Positions 31,834-44,209 of a stretch of 64,000 nt of DNA are shown here, piece after piece. The stretch spans positions 71,728,669-71,792,668 of the forward strand of contig OY759261.1 in NCBI GenBank assembly GCA_963662155.1, given 5' to 3'. Below the pieces are notes generated by a model. It worked only from the letters and a program-made list of their open reading frames with translations, ran no database searches and was not told the origin of the DNA. Made by a program: the position numbers and the translations under genes. Numbering within the stretch: position 1 is the first letter of the stretch; every line of letters starts with the position of its first letter. This DNA is from Lamellibrachia columna (taxonomy: Eukaryota; Annelida; Polychaeta; Sabellida; Siboglinidae).

Positions 31834-32002
31834 GTCACCGGGGGCAAAGGCAATGTTTGGGAACACATGCTATCCATACAAGTTCTTTGACAAGGAAGTA
31901 CCCAAGTTGTTTCCCACCATCTATGGAATCATCAAGACATCAGTTACAACAGGAGAAGACTGGACCAAACGAGAAATATTGAAGATGTACTTCACTGACT
32001 GA
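31834..32002 (+). CDS. KEN gene A, terminal exon e
   Basis: Follows TTTTGCAG and runs 169 nt to a TGA. It encodes SPGAKAMFGNTCYPYKFF, DKEVPKLFPTIYGIIK, and DWTKREILKMYFTD-stop. LFPTIYGIIK matches the closing helix of KEN domains. With the other exons it gives a continuous frame of ~225 codons with no stop. No AATAAA was found in the next few hundred bases. Confidence 0.8.
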
Positions 32003-32209
32003 ATGTACATGGCATGTAGACAGAGACATTTTACTTATGACCTCTAAGTAGTATGAACTAGTTACTGTTATTTTTATCCCATAGACAGGACTAAGTAATT
32101 CTCCAACGTTGAAGATGTTTATGCTGTCTGTTTTGGCTACAGTACAAACATGTATACATTGTTAACGTTTAACATTATTTGTAATCACATCTTCTGCTTA
32201 ATCTCTTGC
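32003..32209 (+). other. 3' flank of KEN gene A
   Basis: Likely 3' UTR by position. No polyadenylation signal is visible. Confidence 0.4.
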
Positions 32210-32660
32210 AGGGCGGGGCCACATCACAGATTCCTTTTAGTCCTTTGAATGAGTTCTCTCCAGCTTGTCCGCTCTTCTTTCGTTTTCGTCTTCACACCTA
32301 CCATTTTTTTACACTATCCCCCACCGTAATGTTGGTCTTTCTCTTCTCCTACCACCCTCTTCTATATTCCGTGCATGCTTTGACAATCTCTCCTCACTGA
32401 TTCTCTGCATTCGTTAAGTCCATCACAGCTTGTGCCCAACTACCTCCTTTTTAAGGTATTTCATCATTAACATCTCTTCTAATTCCACCATCCTCCTGTC
32501 ATCTTATTTCACCCTACATATTATTCTCTGCTCAGCAGTTCTCTACTGCCTGTAGCTTTTCCTGTCTATATGTCAGTGCAGGGGTTCCCAAACCATATAC
32601 ACAAGCTAGTGCCACACAGGGTGCCAACATTTTCCTGTTAGCTCCTAATTCCCTCCATTT
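32210..32660 (-). pseudogene. Very degraded LINE RT C-terminus
   Basis: The minus strand reads (W)YG...YRQEKLQAVENC then GGIRRDV, resembling the RT thumb region (YRQEKKLQ.. motif, then IRR). Many stops. Confidence 0.4.
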
Positions 32661-34084
32661 CGTTCCACATGGGTGCTCCTTTGTACTACTTTCTCATAAG
32701 TTGTTTTGTTCAAAACTCATAGAAACGAATTATCGTGAAATACTCAGCTTTTTTGGTGGAACCTTGTAATATAATCTTTGCCAGAATGCACGCATCAAAC
32801 TAATAGTAGTAGGTTATATGTATGATTTATTCAATGTAGTTATAACAAAGTTCACAGTAAAGTCTGTAATTAATTTGAGATTATTCAACTATTGTAAGGT
32901 ATGTCATAGGTGATGGTTGTTAGACATTTACACTGAGCATATATATACTGATAACATACAATGATTACTATAGTAGAATACTGACTGTTATATTTCAGTT
33001 GTTCAAACATTTACACATACATAGTACATGTGTCTGCTTTGAACTGTGTACACAAGTTTAGATGAACTCATGCTGGTTTCATGCTTTTTATTTTAGTAGG
33101 ACCCATGCAAAGTACTGCAATAATTGACATTAATATTATGCTATTTGTTTTTGTACTCTGCTGGTTGTATGTGAAATGTATCATAGAGTTGCACCATTGT
33201 ATGTCAAGTAAACGTTGAATCATATATATATATATATATATATATATTAGACAGCTGCATATGTTTATGTAAGTGCATCAGTGGGTAATACAATCGTACA
33301 AATTCTATTTTGGTAGATGAAGCACAAGATTGTGTAATCTAGCTAACATATATTCAAGACTAACAGGTTGTTTCTAATTGCTTCTTACATAGTATTGTAA
33401 TTCATAGTTACATGACAGTTTATTCTGCACACAAAAAATACTTCCAAAATGTTTAATGTGCTCATGTGACAGACAACACCAAGGATGAATTGCTCCAGTA
33501 TATGCAAGTGGAATGGGCCGCCATTAAAACCAGGCGTATCACCCGCTTGGTTGAATACGAAGACACTGCCAGGCGGTGATTGTTTCAGTGACAAGATTGT
33601 TCTGAGTAAATATTATAAACAATAATATATTTTGTTTTGTGTTTTAGAAATATTCCTGAAATCAAATATTACCCAAACATTTTTTTTATACAAAACTGGA
33701 AGTTTCTTTTTGTGAAGGATGCAGTACATAGATGGTGTCTTTAATCCGTGGTAATGTCGCAACACTACATTTTTGAATTATCTTAAATCGACTGCCTAAG
33801 ACCCCCACGAACAAGCATAGATCCGCCCCTACTAAATACATCAACAGGCTCTAGATCTTCTCCATCAATGTTACCTTTCTGCCATATAAGATTGAGGTGG
33901 ATTCAATTAAGTTGGTTTGTCAGATTGATTCATACCTATTTTGCCAACTCCCACTTTCCCTACTGTGGTTATATGGCTAATTCTCAGACAGATTCCCAGT
34001 TCCCTACTGTCTAATTAAGGCTCTCTCTTTGTCTGCTTGTAAAGTGTTTGATCTCCTGGCTACATGTACCTGGTTATGTAAATG
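32661..34084. other. Unassigned; (AT)n at 33224-33247
   Basis: AT-rich. TAGATCCGCCCCTACTA at ~33818 and TCTAGATCCGCCCATACTA at ~34631 resemble terminal sequences of hAT-like elements, but no partner ends were found. Confidence 0.4.
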
Positions 34085-34445
34085 CGTGTTTAAATGCTAG
34101 GAGCATAGTAAATAAAAAAACGAATTAAACATTCTGGTAGAAGCTAGATATTGACCCTCACATAATTGGTATAATGGGCCAACACAGACATAACTGATGC
34201 TGAATTAGGACTCACAGGATACGTAATGTTTAGGAGAGATCGAAGAGAAAGAAGGGGAGGGGGAGTTATTTTCATATGTATGAATCTATTTAGGCTTATG
34301 AAATAAAATTAGAAAGGGAAGCGGATTGCGATAAAGCGTTTTGGTGCAAAATACTTTCAGGAAATTCAAAATTAACTATTGGATTTGTTTACCGAAGTCG
34401 AAGCATAAACGAAGAGGATAACACAAAACGCTATAAAGGAAGTTA
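34085..34445 (+). pseudogene. CR1-like endonuclease fragment
   Basis: The plus strand reads NARSIVNK, then TDAELGLTGYVMFRRD and GFVYRSRSINEEDNT across shifts. It matches ORF2 of the 18-22 kb element, 5' part only. Confidence 0.75.
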
Positions 34446-34556
34446 GTCTCCCTCCCTCCCTCCCTCCCTCCCTCCCTCTGTTGCAGCTCTGTAGAAGGGT
34501 GGCCTAATAAGAAGGGAAGTATTGTTAGTTTGTGCGTGCGTGCGTGCGTGCGTATT
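34446..34556. repeat. (CCCT)n and (GTGC)n microsatellites
   Basis: CTCCCTCCCTCC run at 34448-34479 and GTGCGTGCGTGC run at 34529-34554. Confidence 0.9.
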
Positions 34557-34764
34557 ATAGAAATTGGGATAACTAGACGTCCTACCACCTCGTGCCTTTT
34601 TGGGGAAACTGGGCGTCCCCTTTTTCTGGGTCTAGATCCGCCCATACTATTGTTTTATCACTAAATAAATTAAGGGTTCATCTACTTCATATACCGCCAT
34701 CATGCTACAACAGTCACGTTCTGTTTCCCAGTTGTGTACTGTTTGGCCTACGTTCCAGTGGCAT

Positions 34765-35172
34765 CCAAAGGGTGCCTACGTCACCGACGTCAATGTACGT
34801 TCCAAAGGGTGCCTACGCCACCGACGTCAATGTACGTTCCAAAGGGTGCCTACGCCACCGACGTCAATGTACGTTCCAAAGGGCGCCTACGCCACCGACG
34901 TCAATGTACGTTCCAAAGGGCGCCTACGCCACCGACGTCAATGTACGTTCCAAAGGGTGCCTACGCCACCGACGTCAATGTACGTTCCAAAGGGTGCCTA
35001 CGCCACCGACGTCAATGTACGTTCCAAAGGGTGCCTACGCCACCGACGTCAATGTACGTTCCAAAGGGTGCCTACGCCACCGACGTCAATGTACGTTCCA
35101 AAGGGTGCCTACGCCACCGACGTCAATGTACGTTCCAAAGGGTGCCTATGCCACCGACGTCAATGTACGTTC
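34765..35172. repeat. 37-bp minisatellite, ~11 copies, CGACGTCA in each
   Basis: The unit contains TGTACGTTCCAAAGGGTGCC followed by TACGCCACCGACGTCAA. Copies are almost identical (T/C changes in GGGTGCC/GGGCGCC). All three forward frames are open, which is a property of the unit and not evidence of genes. Confidence 0.95.
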
Positions 35173-35524
35173 CTGCGCTACTATCTAGAGGATCCCTCCA
35201 TTGTGATTTGAATATAATTATAAATGATGTGCCTGGTTCAATTTACGTCAACACCGTAAAGACAGTAGTAGGTTGTTAACGTGGCAATCCATGAATAAAT
35301 TTATACCATGTTGTACCAAAATTACTGTAAATGTACAAGTATATACAGTACAAAGCAATACAATCTCCGTCTGGACTTACCATCAGACGTACAACCAGCA
35401 CTAACACAGGCTACACAATAATTATATACTTTATGTGTACAATATAAAGTGCAAGAGTCACAATTGTCACCTAAGCAAGGTGAACCACAATTGTGCTATA
35501 GGCCTAACGCCAAGTGTCAATGTT

Positions 35525-35715
35525 CAAAAATACGTGACATAGATATTTTGTACAATAATGTATAAACACGTGACATAGATATTTTGTACAATAATGTATA
35601 AACACGTGACATAGATATTTTGTACAATAATGTATAAACACGTGACATATAGATATTTTGTACAATAATGTATAAACACGTGACATATAGATATTTTGTA
35701 CAATAATGTATAAAA
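35525..35715. repeat. 36-38-bp minisatellite, 5 copies, with CACGTG
   Basis: The unit is ACGTGACATAGATATTTTGT plus ACAATAATGTATAAAC. The last two copies have an extra AT. Confidence 0.9.
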
Positions 35716-35719
35716 CGAC

Positions 35720-35855
35720 GTAAAGGCGGGGATTAGAATCTCCCAAAAATGCTAAAAACACAATATTGTACAAAAAATTAAAGGCGGGGATTAGAATCTC
35801 CCAAAAGACACAATATTGTACAAAAATGTATAGACGGGGATTAGAATCCCCGCCC
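35720..35855. repeat. Three copies of GGGGATTAGAATC[TC]CC
   Basis: They occur at ~35728, ~35784 and ~35837, each near ACAATATTGTACAAAA. The last extends to the imperfect palindrome GGGGATTAGAATCCCC. Confidence 0.75.
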
Positions 35856-36069
35856 AAACAGAGAGTGGAAATGGAAGGCTGCCGCCGCACTAAAACCCAT
35901 GAAGACAGTGTAAAGATCTACCTCGGCATTTGGAGTTCTACCGCGCCCTCTGACGGTTCCCTGCGCAGACACGTGCGGGTAACGGAGGTCCAAATTAGTT
36001 TATATGTTTTTGTCAGTATATTTCAGTTTGTAAACAATAATGAATATATTTAGAATGCCACACAGCGTT

Positions 36070-37115
36070 GTGTTCACATATAGTTTAGGTGAAGGACGTT
36101 TTGCGTTCTATTTTGGTCACGTGTAGGCCTGCGCAATCGATCAGCGAATAATAATTTAATCGCAGGTCATATCATGTCACCGCACATCAGATCATGTCTC
36201 TACACGTCACATCGTGTCACCGCACGTCATATCATGTCACTGCATGCCTGATCACATCACCGCACGCCACATCGTGTCACCGCACACCACACCATGTCAC
36301 CACACGTCACGTCACGTCACGTCACGTCACTATATCATCTCACCACACGTCACATCATGTCACAACCACATGGTCGCAACACACATGTCACCACACGCTG
36401 CATCATGTCACCACACACCAAATTATGTCACGGCACGCCAAATTACGCCACTACACATCAGATCATGTCACTGCACGCCACATCATGTAACAAAACGCAA
36501 TATCATGTCACAAGACGTCAGATCATGTCACCGCACGCGGGATTATGTCACCACACGCCGAATCATGTCATCGCACGTCAAGTCATGTCACCACACGCCA
36601 CATCATGTCAGCACACGTCACATAATGTCACAGCACGCCACATCATGTCACCGCACGCCAAGTCATGTAACCACACGCCACATCATGTCACTGCTCACCA
36701 GAACATGTCACCACACATCACATCATGTCACGACATATCATGTTATCGCATGCTACATTATGTCACCGCACGCCAGATCATGTCACCACACACCACATCA
36801 TGTCACGAGACGCCAGATCATGTCACCGCACGCCATATCATGTCGTCTCACATAAAAATTGTTGTCTCTCTCCACATTCGCTCTTCCCGGCATTTGCTAT
36901 CTCCTCCTCGCCACGTTTGATTGTCCATCTTTCCAACACAGATTCCCCCTCTTCGTTATATTGGCCGGATCCTCCACCCAACACGTTCACTCTTCTTTAT
37001 ATTAGCTCGTCTTTCCTCACAACAAGTTCCCTCTTCGTTATATTCGCTCATCTGTCTTCCCACCACGTTCCCTCGTCATTATATTCGCTGGTCCCTACTC
37101 CCAACACGTTTCCTC
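36070..37115. repeat. Composite repeat module, copy 1
   Basis: Three parts: a leader (36085-36165) with CACGTGTAGGCCTGCGCAAT then CGATC; ~34 copies of a 20-bp unit like CACATCATGTCACCGCACGC (36165-36855); then a looser ~40-bp array around TTATATTCGCTC and CCCAACACGTTCCCTC (36900-37110). The same three parts recur in the same order at 38063-39470. Confidence 0.85.
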
Positions 37116-37319
37116 TTCCTTAAAATCCTTGTGGTGGCGGTGACTTGAGGGGTTCATCATTGTAGACCACGCATGACTAATCACCAATACGTAGTACGAT
37201 ACGCAGAAGTATGATTAACGGGTAATTGTACAGGGGAGGTCAAAAGGCAAGTTTGGTCACCCAAAGTGTTATATATTTAATATCTGTCTATTTTATGCAT
37301 TGACCTGTTCATGAGCGAA

Positions 37320-37860
37320 TCCAGAAGATGTCCATCTGGTGCCCGGGCACCACCTTTCATTTCGGCCGGATTTTTGTTATCAAGTTAGAAATAGCCGTCG
37401 AGACATCGCGAGGAGGCACTTGTTCATTAGATTACTGACATGCGCAGTAATCGTCAACAAAGTCGAGCAGCTCGTCGTGGACTTCCAAAACCTGCACGAC
37501 CAAAACATGCACGACCAAAACCAGCACGACCAAGCATACGATGGCGCTGTAAATGTGGCCAGGAAGACCAGTTGTCTGGCTGCTGAACGTGTGCATCACG
37601 AAGAGATGTGCAGTAATACAGTAGTTGCAAGTGGCAAGGGAGGCTCCAAAGCATCGTCACAGAGTTGGTGTTTGAGACCAGTCGCTCGACGTTCATGGCC
37701 TATTACAGGACACAACGTGTTAATCGTTGTGATGGACACCTTGTGTTCGCACAACTCCACCCTGGTGGTGAGGATCGACGTGTTAATCGTTGTGATGGAC
37801 ACCTTGTGTTCGTAAAACTCCACCCTGGTGGTGAGGATCGACGTGTTCGACCTTGATTGA
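37320..37860 (+). pseudogene. Broken frame with RWRCKCG motif (possibly P2X7-like zinc region)
   Basis: Reads RRGLPKPARPKHARPKPARP then SIRWRCKCGQEDQLSGC, a stop, and shifted LVFETSRSTFMAYYRTQ. The basic-proline start followed by RW-x-CKCG resembles the cysteine-rich domain of P2X7-like and related proteins found in invertebrate repeats. It contains a 63-bp tandem duplication (37721-37846). Low certainty. Confidence 0.3.
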
Positions 37861-38062
37861 ATTTTCAAAACAATGGGTTTATGGAAAAACATGAATTTGG
37901 GGAATATTTTACATATAACTATTCATGCTATTTGATTTATATTTGCTATGCACAATTTATTGTAATTAACAATTATATACAGAGGTCCCACTTACAATGC
38001 CCCTATCACAAAAAAAACTCCCCCTGGGACCACCTTGCCAAGCAGCAAATAAAGTTTTATTT
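37861..38062. other. Spacer between composite modules
   Basis: AT-rich. Nothing recognised. Confidence 0.5.
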
Positions 38063-39470
38063 TAGGTGAAGGCCGTTTTTTGCTGTATTTTGGTTACGTG
38101 TAGGCCTGCGCAATCGATCGGCGAATAACAATTTAATCGCAGGTCATATCATGTCACCACACGTCAAATCATATCACCGTATGCCATATCATGTTACCAC
38201 ACGCCAAATCATGTCATCACACGCCACATCATATCACTGCACGTCAGATCATGTCACCGCACATTATACCATGTCACCGCACACTAGATCATGTCACCAC
38301 ACACCACATCATATCACTGCACGCCAGATCACGTCTACGCACGCCAAATTATGTCACCGCTCGTCACATCATGTCCTCACACGTCACATCATGTCATCTC
38401 ATGCCACATTATATCATCATAGGTTACATAATGTTACTGCGCGTCACATAATGTCACCGCACACCAGATCATGTCACAACACGCCCCTTCTCCCTTGTAT
38501 TCACTGTTCCCTCCTCCGAACACGTCTCCTCTCCTTATATTCACTCGTCCCTCCTCCCAACACGTGCATTCTCCCATATATTCACTGTTCCCTCCTACCA
38601 ACACGTCCACTCGCCTTATGTTCAGTCGTCAATCCTTCCAACACGTCCCCTCTCCCTTATTCACTGTTCCCTCCTCCCAACAATTCCACTCTCGTTGTCC
38701 CTCCCTCCCTCCCCCCTCCCTCCCTCCCTCCCTCCCACGTCCCCAGTCTTTTATATATACTGTTCCCTCCTCCCAACACGCCCCTTCTCCCTTCTATTCA
38801 CTGTTCCCTCTTCCCAACATGTCCCCCTCCCTTATATTCACTGTTCCCTCATCCCAACAAGTTCCATCTCCTTATATTCACTCGTCCCTCCTCCCAACAC
38901 GTATCCTCTCTCTTGGGTTCATTGTTCCGTCCTCCCAGCACGTCCCTTCTGTCTTACATTCACTGTTCCCTCCGCCCAATATGTCCCTCTCCTTTATTCA
39001 CTCGTCCCTCCTCCCAACACGCCCATCTACCTTATATTCACTCGTCCCTCCTCCCAACACGTCCTCTCTTGATCTCTTTCTTATAGTCCCTCATCCCTCC
39101 TCCCAACACGCCTCCTCTCTCTCTTATTTTCACTGTTTCCTCCTCACAACACGTCCTCTCTCCCTTATATTCACTAATCTCTACGCTCAACGTCTTCTCT
39201 CCTTTTTATTCACTGTTCCCTCCTCCCAACACGCCCTATCTCCTTATATTCACTCATCCCTCCTCCCAACACGTCCTCTCTCCCTTATATGTACTGTTCC
39301 TTCCTCCCCAATCATTCTCTCTCCCTTGTATTAACTATTCCCTCCTCCCAACACGTCCCCTCTCCTTATATTCACTCGTCCCTCCTCTCAACACGTCCCC
39401 TCTTCCTTGTATTCACCGTTCCCTCCTCCCAAAACGTCCCATGCATCTCCTTATATTGGCCCGTCCCTCC
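38063..39470. repeat. Composite repeat module, copy 2
   Basis: Leader TACGTGTAGGCCTGCGCAAT then CGATC (38095-38140), the 20-bp CATCATGTCACC array (38145-38480), then ~25 copies of a ~40-bp unit (TTATATTCACTCGTCCCTCC then TCCCAACACGTCC). The proportions differ from copy 1: a short 20-bp array and a long 40-bp array. Confidence 0.85.
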
Positions 39471-39873
39471 TGTTGCCAGCAGCTGCACCGCCAACTCTCT
39501 ATTTCTTGCCGAAATGAACTGAAACACTGCGGACAAATATCATGACGACATGTCGGCCCCTTTGTGCAGCGACAGAGAAACTTAGATCGTACTTTTATAG
39601 GGTCGACGAAATAGTGTCATGATAACTGACCCCAACTCAATATGTGGGTAGCAGATCATTGATTCCAGATGACAGACTAAGTATCACAGCGGTCTTGTGA
39701 CAATCCTCTTCTACGTAAGCTGTACGAAGCTCAGAAAAGCTGCCTAATGTAGAGTGTGATAGCTCTAACTGCTGGCGTGATTTGGAGTGGTGAGATGCAA
39801 TACGTGACAGTGCTGACATCTGGCGAGTGGTAAATTAATGACGAATTATTGACTCTACCTCGGTATTGTTGCA
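39471..39873. other. Unassigned sequence
   Basis: No coding exon or known element recognised. Confidence 0.5.
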
Positions 39874-40690
<817 letters not shown>

Positions 40691-40921
40691 AACCAATAAA
40701 CTTCTCCTTCTTCTTCTTGCTCATTTGTCAAATGAGTGTCTGCCAGATCAGATGAGAATATACAAGTACCAGTAGCTACTGTCTACATCACATTCCTTTT
40801 GTTGGCACAAGTTATCACCAGAGTCCTTTAATAGCATTCACGATTTTGAGCAGTACACATAAATATAATGGTTGATGTTGCTACAATAGCCATTAAGTAT
40901 TTTGTGGGGCTTTCTCAACAG

Positions 40922-41065
40922 CATAATATTGCACCTGTAGTTGTGGCAAACTGTAAAACTATTACTTAACATAATATTGCACCTGTAGTTGTGGCAAACT
41001 GTAAAACTATTACTTAACATAATATTGCACCTGTAGTTGTGGCAAACTGTAAAACTATTACTTAG
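40922..41065. repeat. 48-bp tandem repeat, 3 copies
   Basis: Starts at 40922, 40970 and 41018 with CATAATATTGCACCTGTAGT. Copies virtually identical. Confidence 0.95.
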
Positions 41066-41914
41066 TCAGCATGTTGGAATAGTTTATTTCAGAGCATATG
41101 ACAGTCACACAGGCCTTGTGTTGCTAAGACAACTACATGTGTAGGTCAACATTTTGTGTTTCTGTAAATAACAGTGTGAAAGATCAAGTCATTGGAATAT
41201 ATACATCCTTCATTACATTGTTGTCTAGAGTTAAATATGGCATAAGTCATTACATCACAGGTTACCATAGGCAAGTCATTACATTATCATTACATTACAA
41301 TCTAGAGGTGACCATAGGCAAGTCATTACAATATAATTACACTGATGTTCAAAGGCAGATATAGCACAAGTAGATTCTGTAAAGCATACCACCTATTCAT
41401 GGCCGCAGTAGACCTGTTATCACATAACATTTATTTAAGATGTTTTGTACAATATAAAAATAGTTGTAATATTAGCTCTGCTTTGAATGGATATACATGA
41501 TCCAGCTACACAAGTCAATAGTATTACTAGAGTAAAGGCACAAACATGTTTTAAATACATAATGTATGTATTATATACATAACTTATACTTATTATATAC
41601 ATAACTTATACTTATTATATACATTTATACATTGCCTGTGTCTTTCGGAAGAGACACTAAAAGCTGTCGGTCCCTTCTACCTGGTGTCTATGCTACGGGA
41701 AATAAAAGAAACACGTAGAAATGGGAAAACCTTGTCGTGGACTCACAGAGCCAATTAAAGGTCTCGGCCTACAAAAGCCCACCAAACGGGCTGCAGTAGC
41801 TGCTGCCAAACACTTGTCTGATATTGGAGTACGAATGCTTTGTGAAAGGTGGATACTGGCGCTATACGAGACCACACATTATTATTGATAATAATAGTAG
41901 CTGGCACTTTGTCT
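41066..41914. other. Unassigned; possible LINE/SINE tail at ~41640-41720
   Basis: CTTTCGGAAGAGACACTAAA followed by GTCGGTCCC resembles tail sequences of invertebrate LINE/SINE families. Otherwise short AGTCATTAC repeats (41245-41345) and TATACATAACTTATAC repeats (41570-41630). Confidence 0.3.
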
Positions 41915-41962
41915 GATGTACACATCTACAAGGGATGATGTACACTGACATCTACGAGGGAT

Positions 41963-42506
41963 GATGTACACTGACATCTACGAGGGATGAGAGAAATACA
42001 CCTTCAGTTGCTCTCTCTGTCCAGTTGTCTGATGTACACTGACATCTACGAGGGGTGAGAGAAATACACCTTCAGTTGCTCTCTCTGTCCAGTTGTCTGA
42101 TGTACACTGACATCTATGAGGGATGGGAGAAATACACCTTCAGTTGCTCTCTCTGTCCAGTTGTCTGATGTACACTGACATCTACGAGGGATGGGAGAAA
42201 TACACCTTCAGTTGCTCTCTCTGTCCAGTTGTCTGATGTACACTGACATCTATGAGGGATGGGAGAAATACACCTTCAGTTGCTCTCTCTGTCCAGTTGT
42301 CTGATGTACACTGACATCTATGAGGGATGGGAGAAATACACCTTCAGTTGCTCTCTCTGTCCAGTTGTCTGATGTACACTGACATCTACGAGGGATGGGA
42401 GAAATACACCTTCAGTTGCTCTCTCTGTCCGGTTGTCTGATGTACACTGACATCTACGAGGGATGAGAGAAATACACCTTCAGTTGCTCTCTCTCTCTGT
42501 CCAGTC
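41963..42506. repeat. 68-bp minisatellite, 8 copies, derived from KEN gene B 3' end
   Basis: Units begin GATGTACACTGACATCTA at 41963, 42031, 42099, 42167 and so on, every 68 bp. Each includes CAGTTGCTCTCTCTGTCCAG, the complement of the last codons of KEN gene B. The final unit is the gene's own 3' end (42481-42504). Shorter ~25-bp partial units precede it from 41935. Confidence 0.9.
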
Positions 42507-42630
42507 ATCAGGTTTCCCTGTCGACTGCCTGATGACATTGTAGGTTCTGATGAACAAGAGTGGTAGTTCACTGTTGAACAACCTGTATGGGTAACATGTG
42601 TTCCCAAGATCTGCCTTAGCACCGGGTGAC
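42480..42630 (-). pseudogene. KEN gene B, terminal exon, frameshifted at a GA run
   Basis: The minus-strand exon starts after TTCTACAG and encodes SPGAKADLGNTCYPYRLFNS, LPLLFIRTYNVIRQS, then DDWTERESN-stop. Copy A ends DWTKREILKMYFTD. Here two extra bases in a GA run change the frame. Taking them out would let the frame read EQLKVYFSHPS, parallel to copy A. Entry phase equals that of copy A exon e. Confidence 0.8.
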
Positions 42631-43227
42631 CTGTAGAAGCAGTGTAATGATTTATGTATAAATAAACTGTATAAATAAAATGTAATAATGCTATTAATAA
42701 GATTAGCTGATGTAAACATATTAATAAAATCAATACTGTAATTACTCATAATTATTAATTTAATTTTAAAATATATAACAATATTAATTTCATTAATTAC
42801 ATTGTAAAATCTAATTAATATATAAAAAATTACTTTATCCAATTTCATAATTTAATTAATAAACAAATTATAATTTATACAGAACCATCATACAGAATTT
42901 GGCTTGCTCAGCTCTTACAAACTTTTACATTGTTTGTAAAATATACTTGCAGTCTATAATATCTGACACACTCAAAAGAAAATTGTCACAAAATGTGCAT
43001 GTTGAACTTGCAGTCTATAACATTTGCAATTTTCATGATAGACTCAAAAGAATATTTTTTTTTAAATGTGCATGTTAAATTATATTTGCCAGAGCAATAT
43101 CAACAAGCAAACTAAAAAATCAACATATTTTGCAACATAGTAAAACTACACTGATCTGATTCACTGATACTGATTTTTAACATTTATAAGAGCATTAAAG
43201 CAAAGTTGGACATTGAAGTGAACTCAC

Positions 43228-43358
43228 TGCTCGTCAAAGTGGTCTTGTATGTTTCGCATAGTTCGTAACAGTTTATAGATGGATTCTATAAATAACTGTT
43301 TGTTGAAGTCTTTCTGGAATCTCTTGCCCAACTGGTTCAATTTGGCAGCAACATCTTT
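43228..43358 (-). pseudogene. KEN gene B, ribonuclease core exon
   Basis: Minus strand, after CTTTTTAG and before GTGAGT, 131 nt, phase 0. Encodes KDVAAKLNQLGKRFQKDFNK then IYKLLRTMRNIQDHFDEQ. Arg and His five residues apart (MRNIQDH) match the KEN catalytic pair. Lys replaces the usual Asp six before the Arg, as in copy A. This exon on its own is undamaged. Confidence 0.8.
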
Positions 43359-43379
43359 CTAAAAAGAATAAAAAGTCAT

Positions 43380-44000
43380 CTTTAATCACCATTTAAACAA
43401 ATTCTCGATTATGTATACAACCAATGCTCAACCAAAAACAGATAAGATTTAATTATGGCAACAACAAAGGTAAAGAGTCAACATGTCTTGAAAGGCTCAT
43501 TCTATCATTGAAACTATTTCTAACACTGCCTCACAATGATGTTATACACACAAAATCTACCACTTTATCAGCCGTATTTACAATATATTTCCCAAGTGAT
43601 ACAAACAAACTTTGTACAAAACTACGCCCTCATTTAACTATCAGTGACCCTTTCAAGTGAATTTGTGATTATTCCACATCTGTGTGCCTCTGAACCCTGA
43701 TGTGATTCACTGGTCAGATTACTCAAAATCCAACGTTCATGTCATATATATATATATATATATTGCACATTTCTGACCCTTCATCTTCACACACAGACGT
43801 GCACATACCTAATTAACATGGTTGAGTGGCTTTGAGCCAGTTGCATTTCTGTACTATTTTACCCCGAAATGCTGAGTCCAAAATGGATGGCCTATTTCTT
43901 GGCTACACCTAATCACCTCATCAGTTGATACTATCCACACACCAACAAGATTGCCATCCAACGCAACAAATTTATATCCAATCTAGAGTGTTCCTAACGG
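43380..44000. other. Intron of KEN gene B with (AT)n and a CR1-like 3' tail scrap
   Basis: AT microsatellite at 43744-43763. CAACAAGATTGCCATCCAAC at ~43947-43966 matches the last bases of the CR1-like LINEs (minus orientation). Confidence 0.5.
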
Positions 44001-44006
44001 GCTTAC

Positions 44007-44088
44007 CCAGTTTCCTTTAGGGGTGATGTCAACCTTGGTGGCTTCTATGTTCACCCTCACATGAGAGTTGACATGTGCAGCATCATGA
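44007..44088 (-). pseudogene. KEN gene B, KEN domain first exon
   Basis: Minus strand, between TTTACAG and TGG|GTAAGC, 82 nt. Encodes SHDAAHVNSHVRVNIEATK then VDITPKGNW. Aligns end to end with copy A exon c (one codon shorter), including the starting TCATG and the terminal Trp. Splice sites are good. Confidence 0.75.
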
Positions 44089-44209
44089 CTGTAAACACAT
44101 GGAATAAACAGGCATCATCCAAGTATTGTCTCCAAAGTGTGACACAAGCACACAACGTAACTAGAAACACTGACACATAATTCATGTACAGAAACAGTGA
44201 CATGTCTAG

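Noticed and set aside
36194..39334. His/Ser/Thr-rich and Ser/Leu/Pro-rich frames up to ~310 codons
   Set aside because: Translations of the 20-bp and 40-bp arrays of the composite modules.
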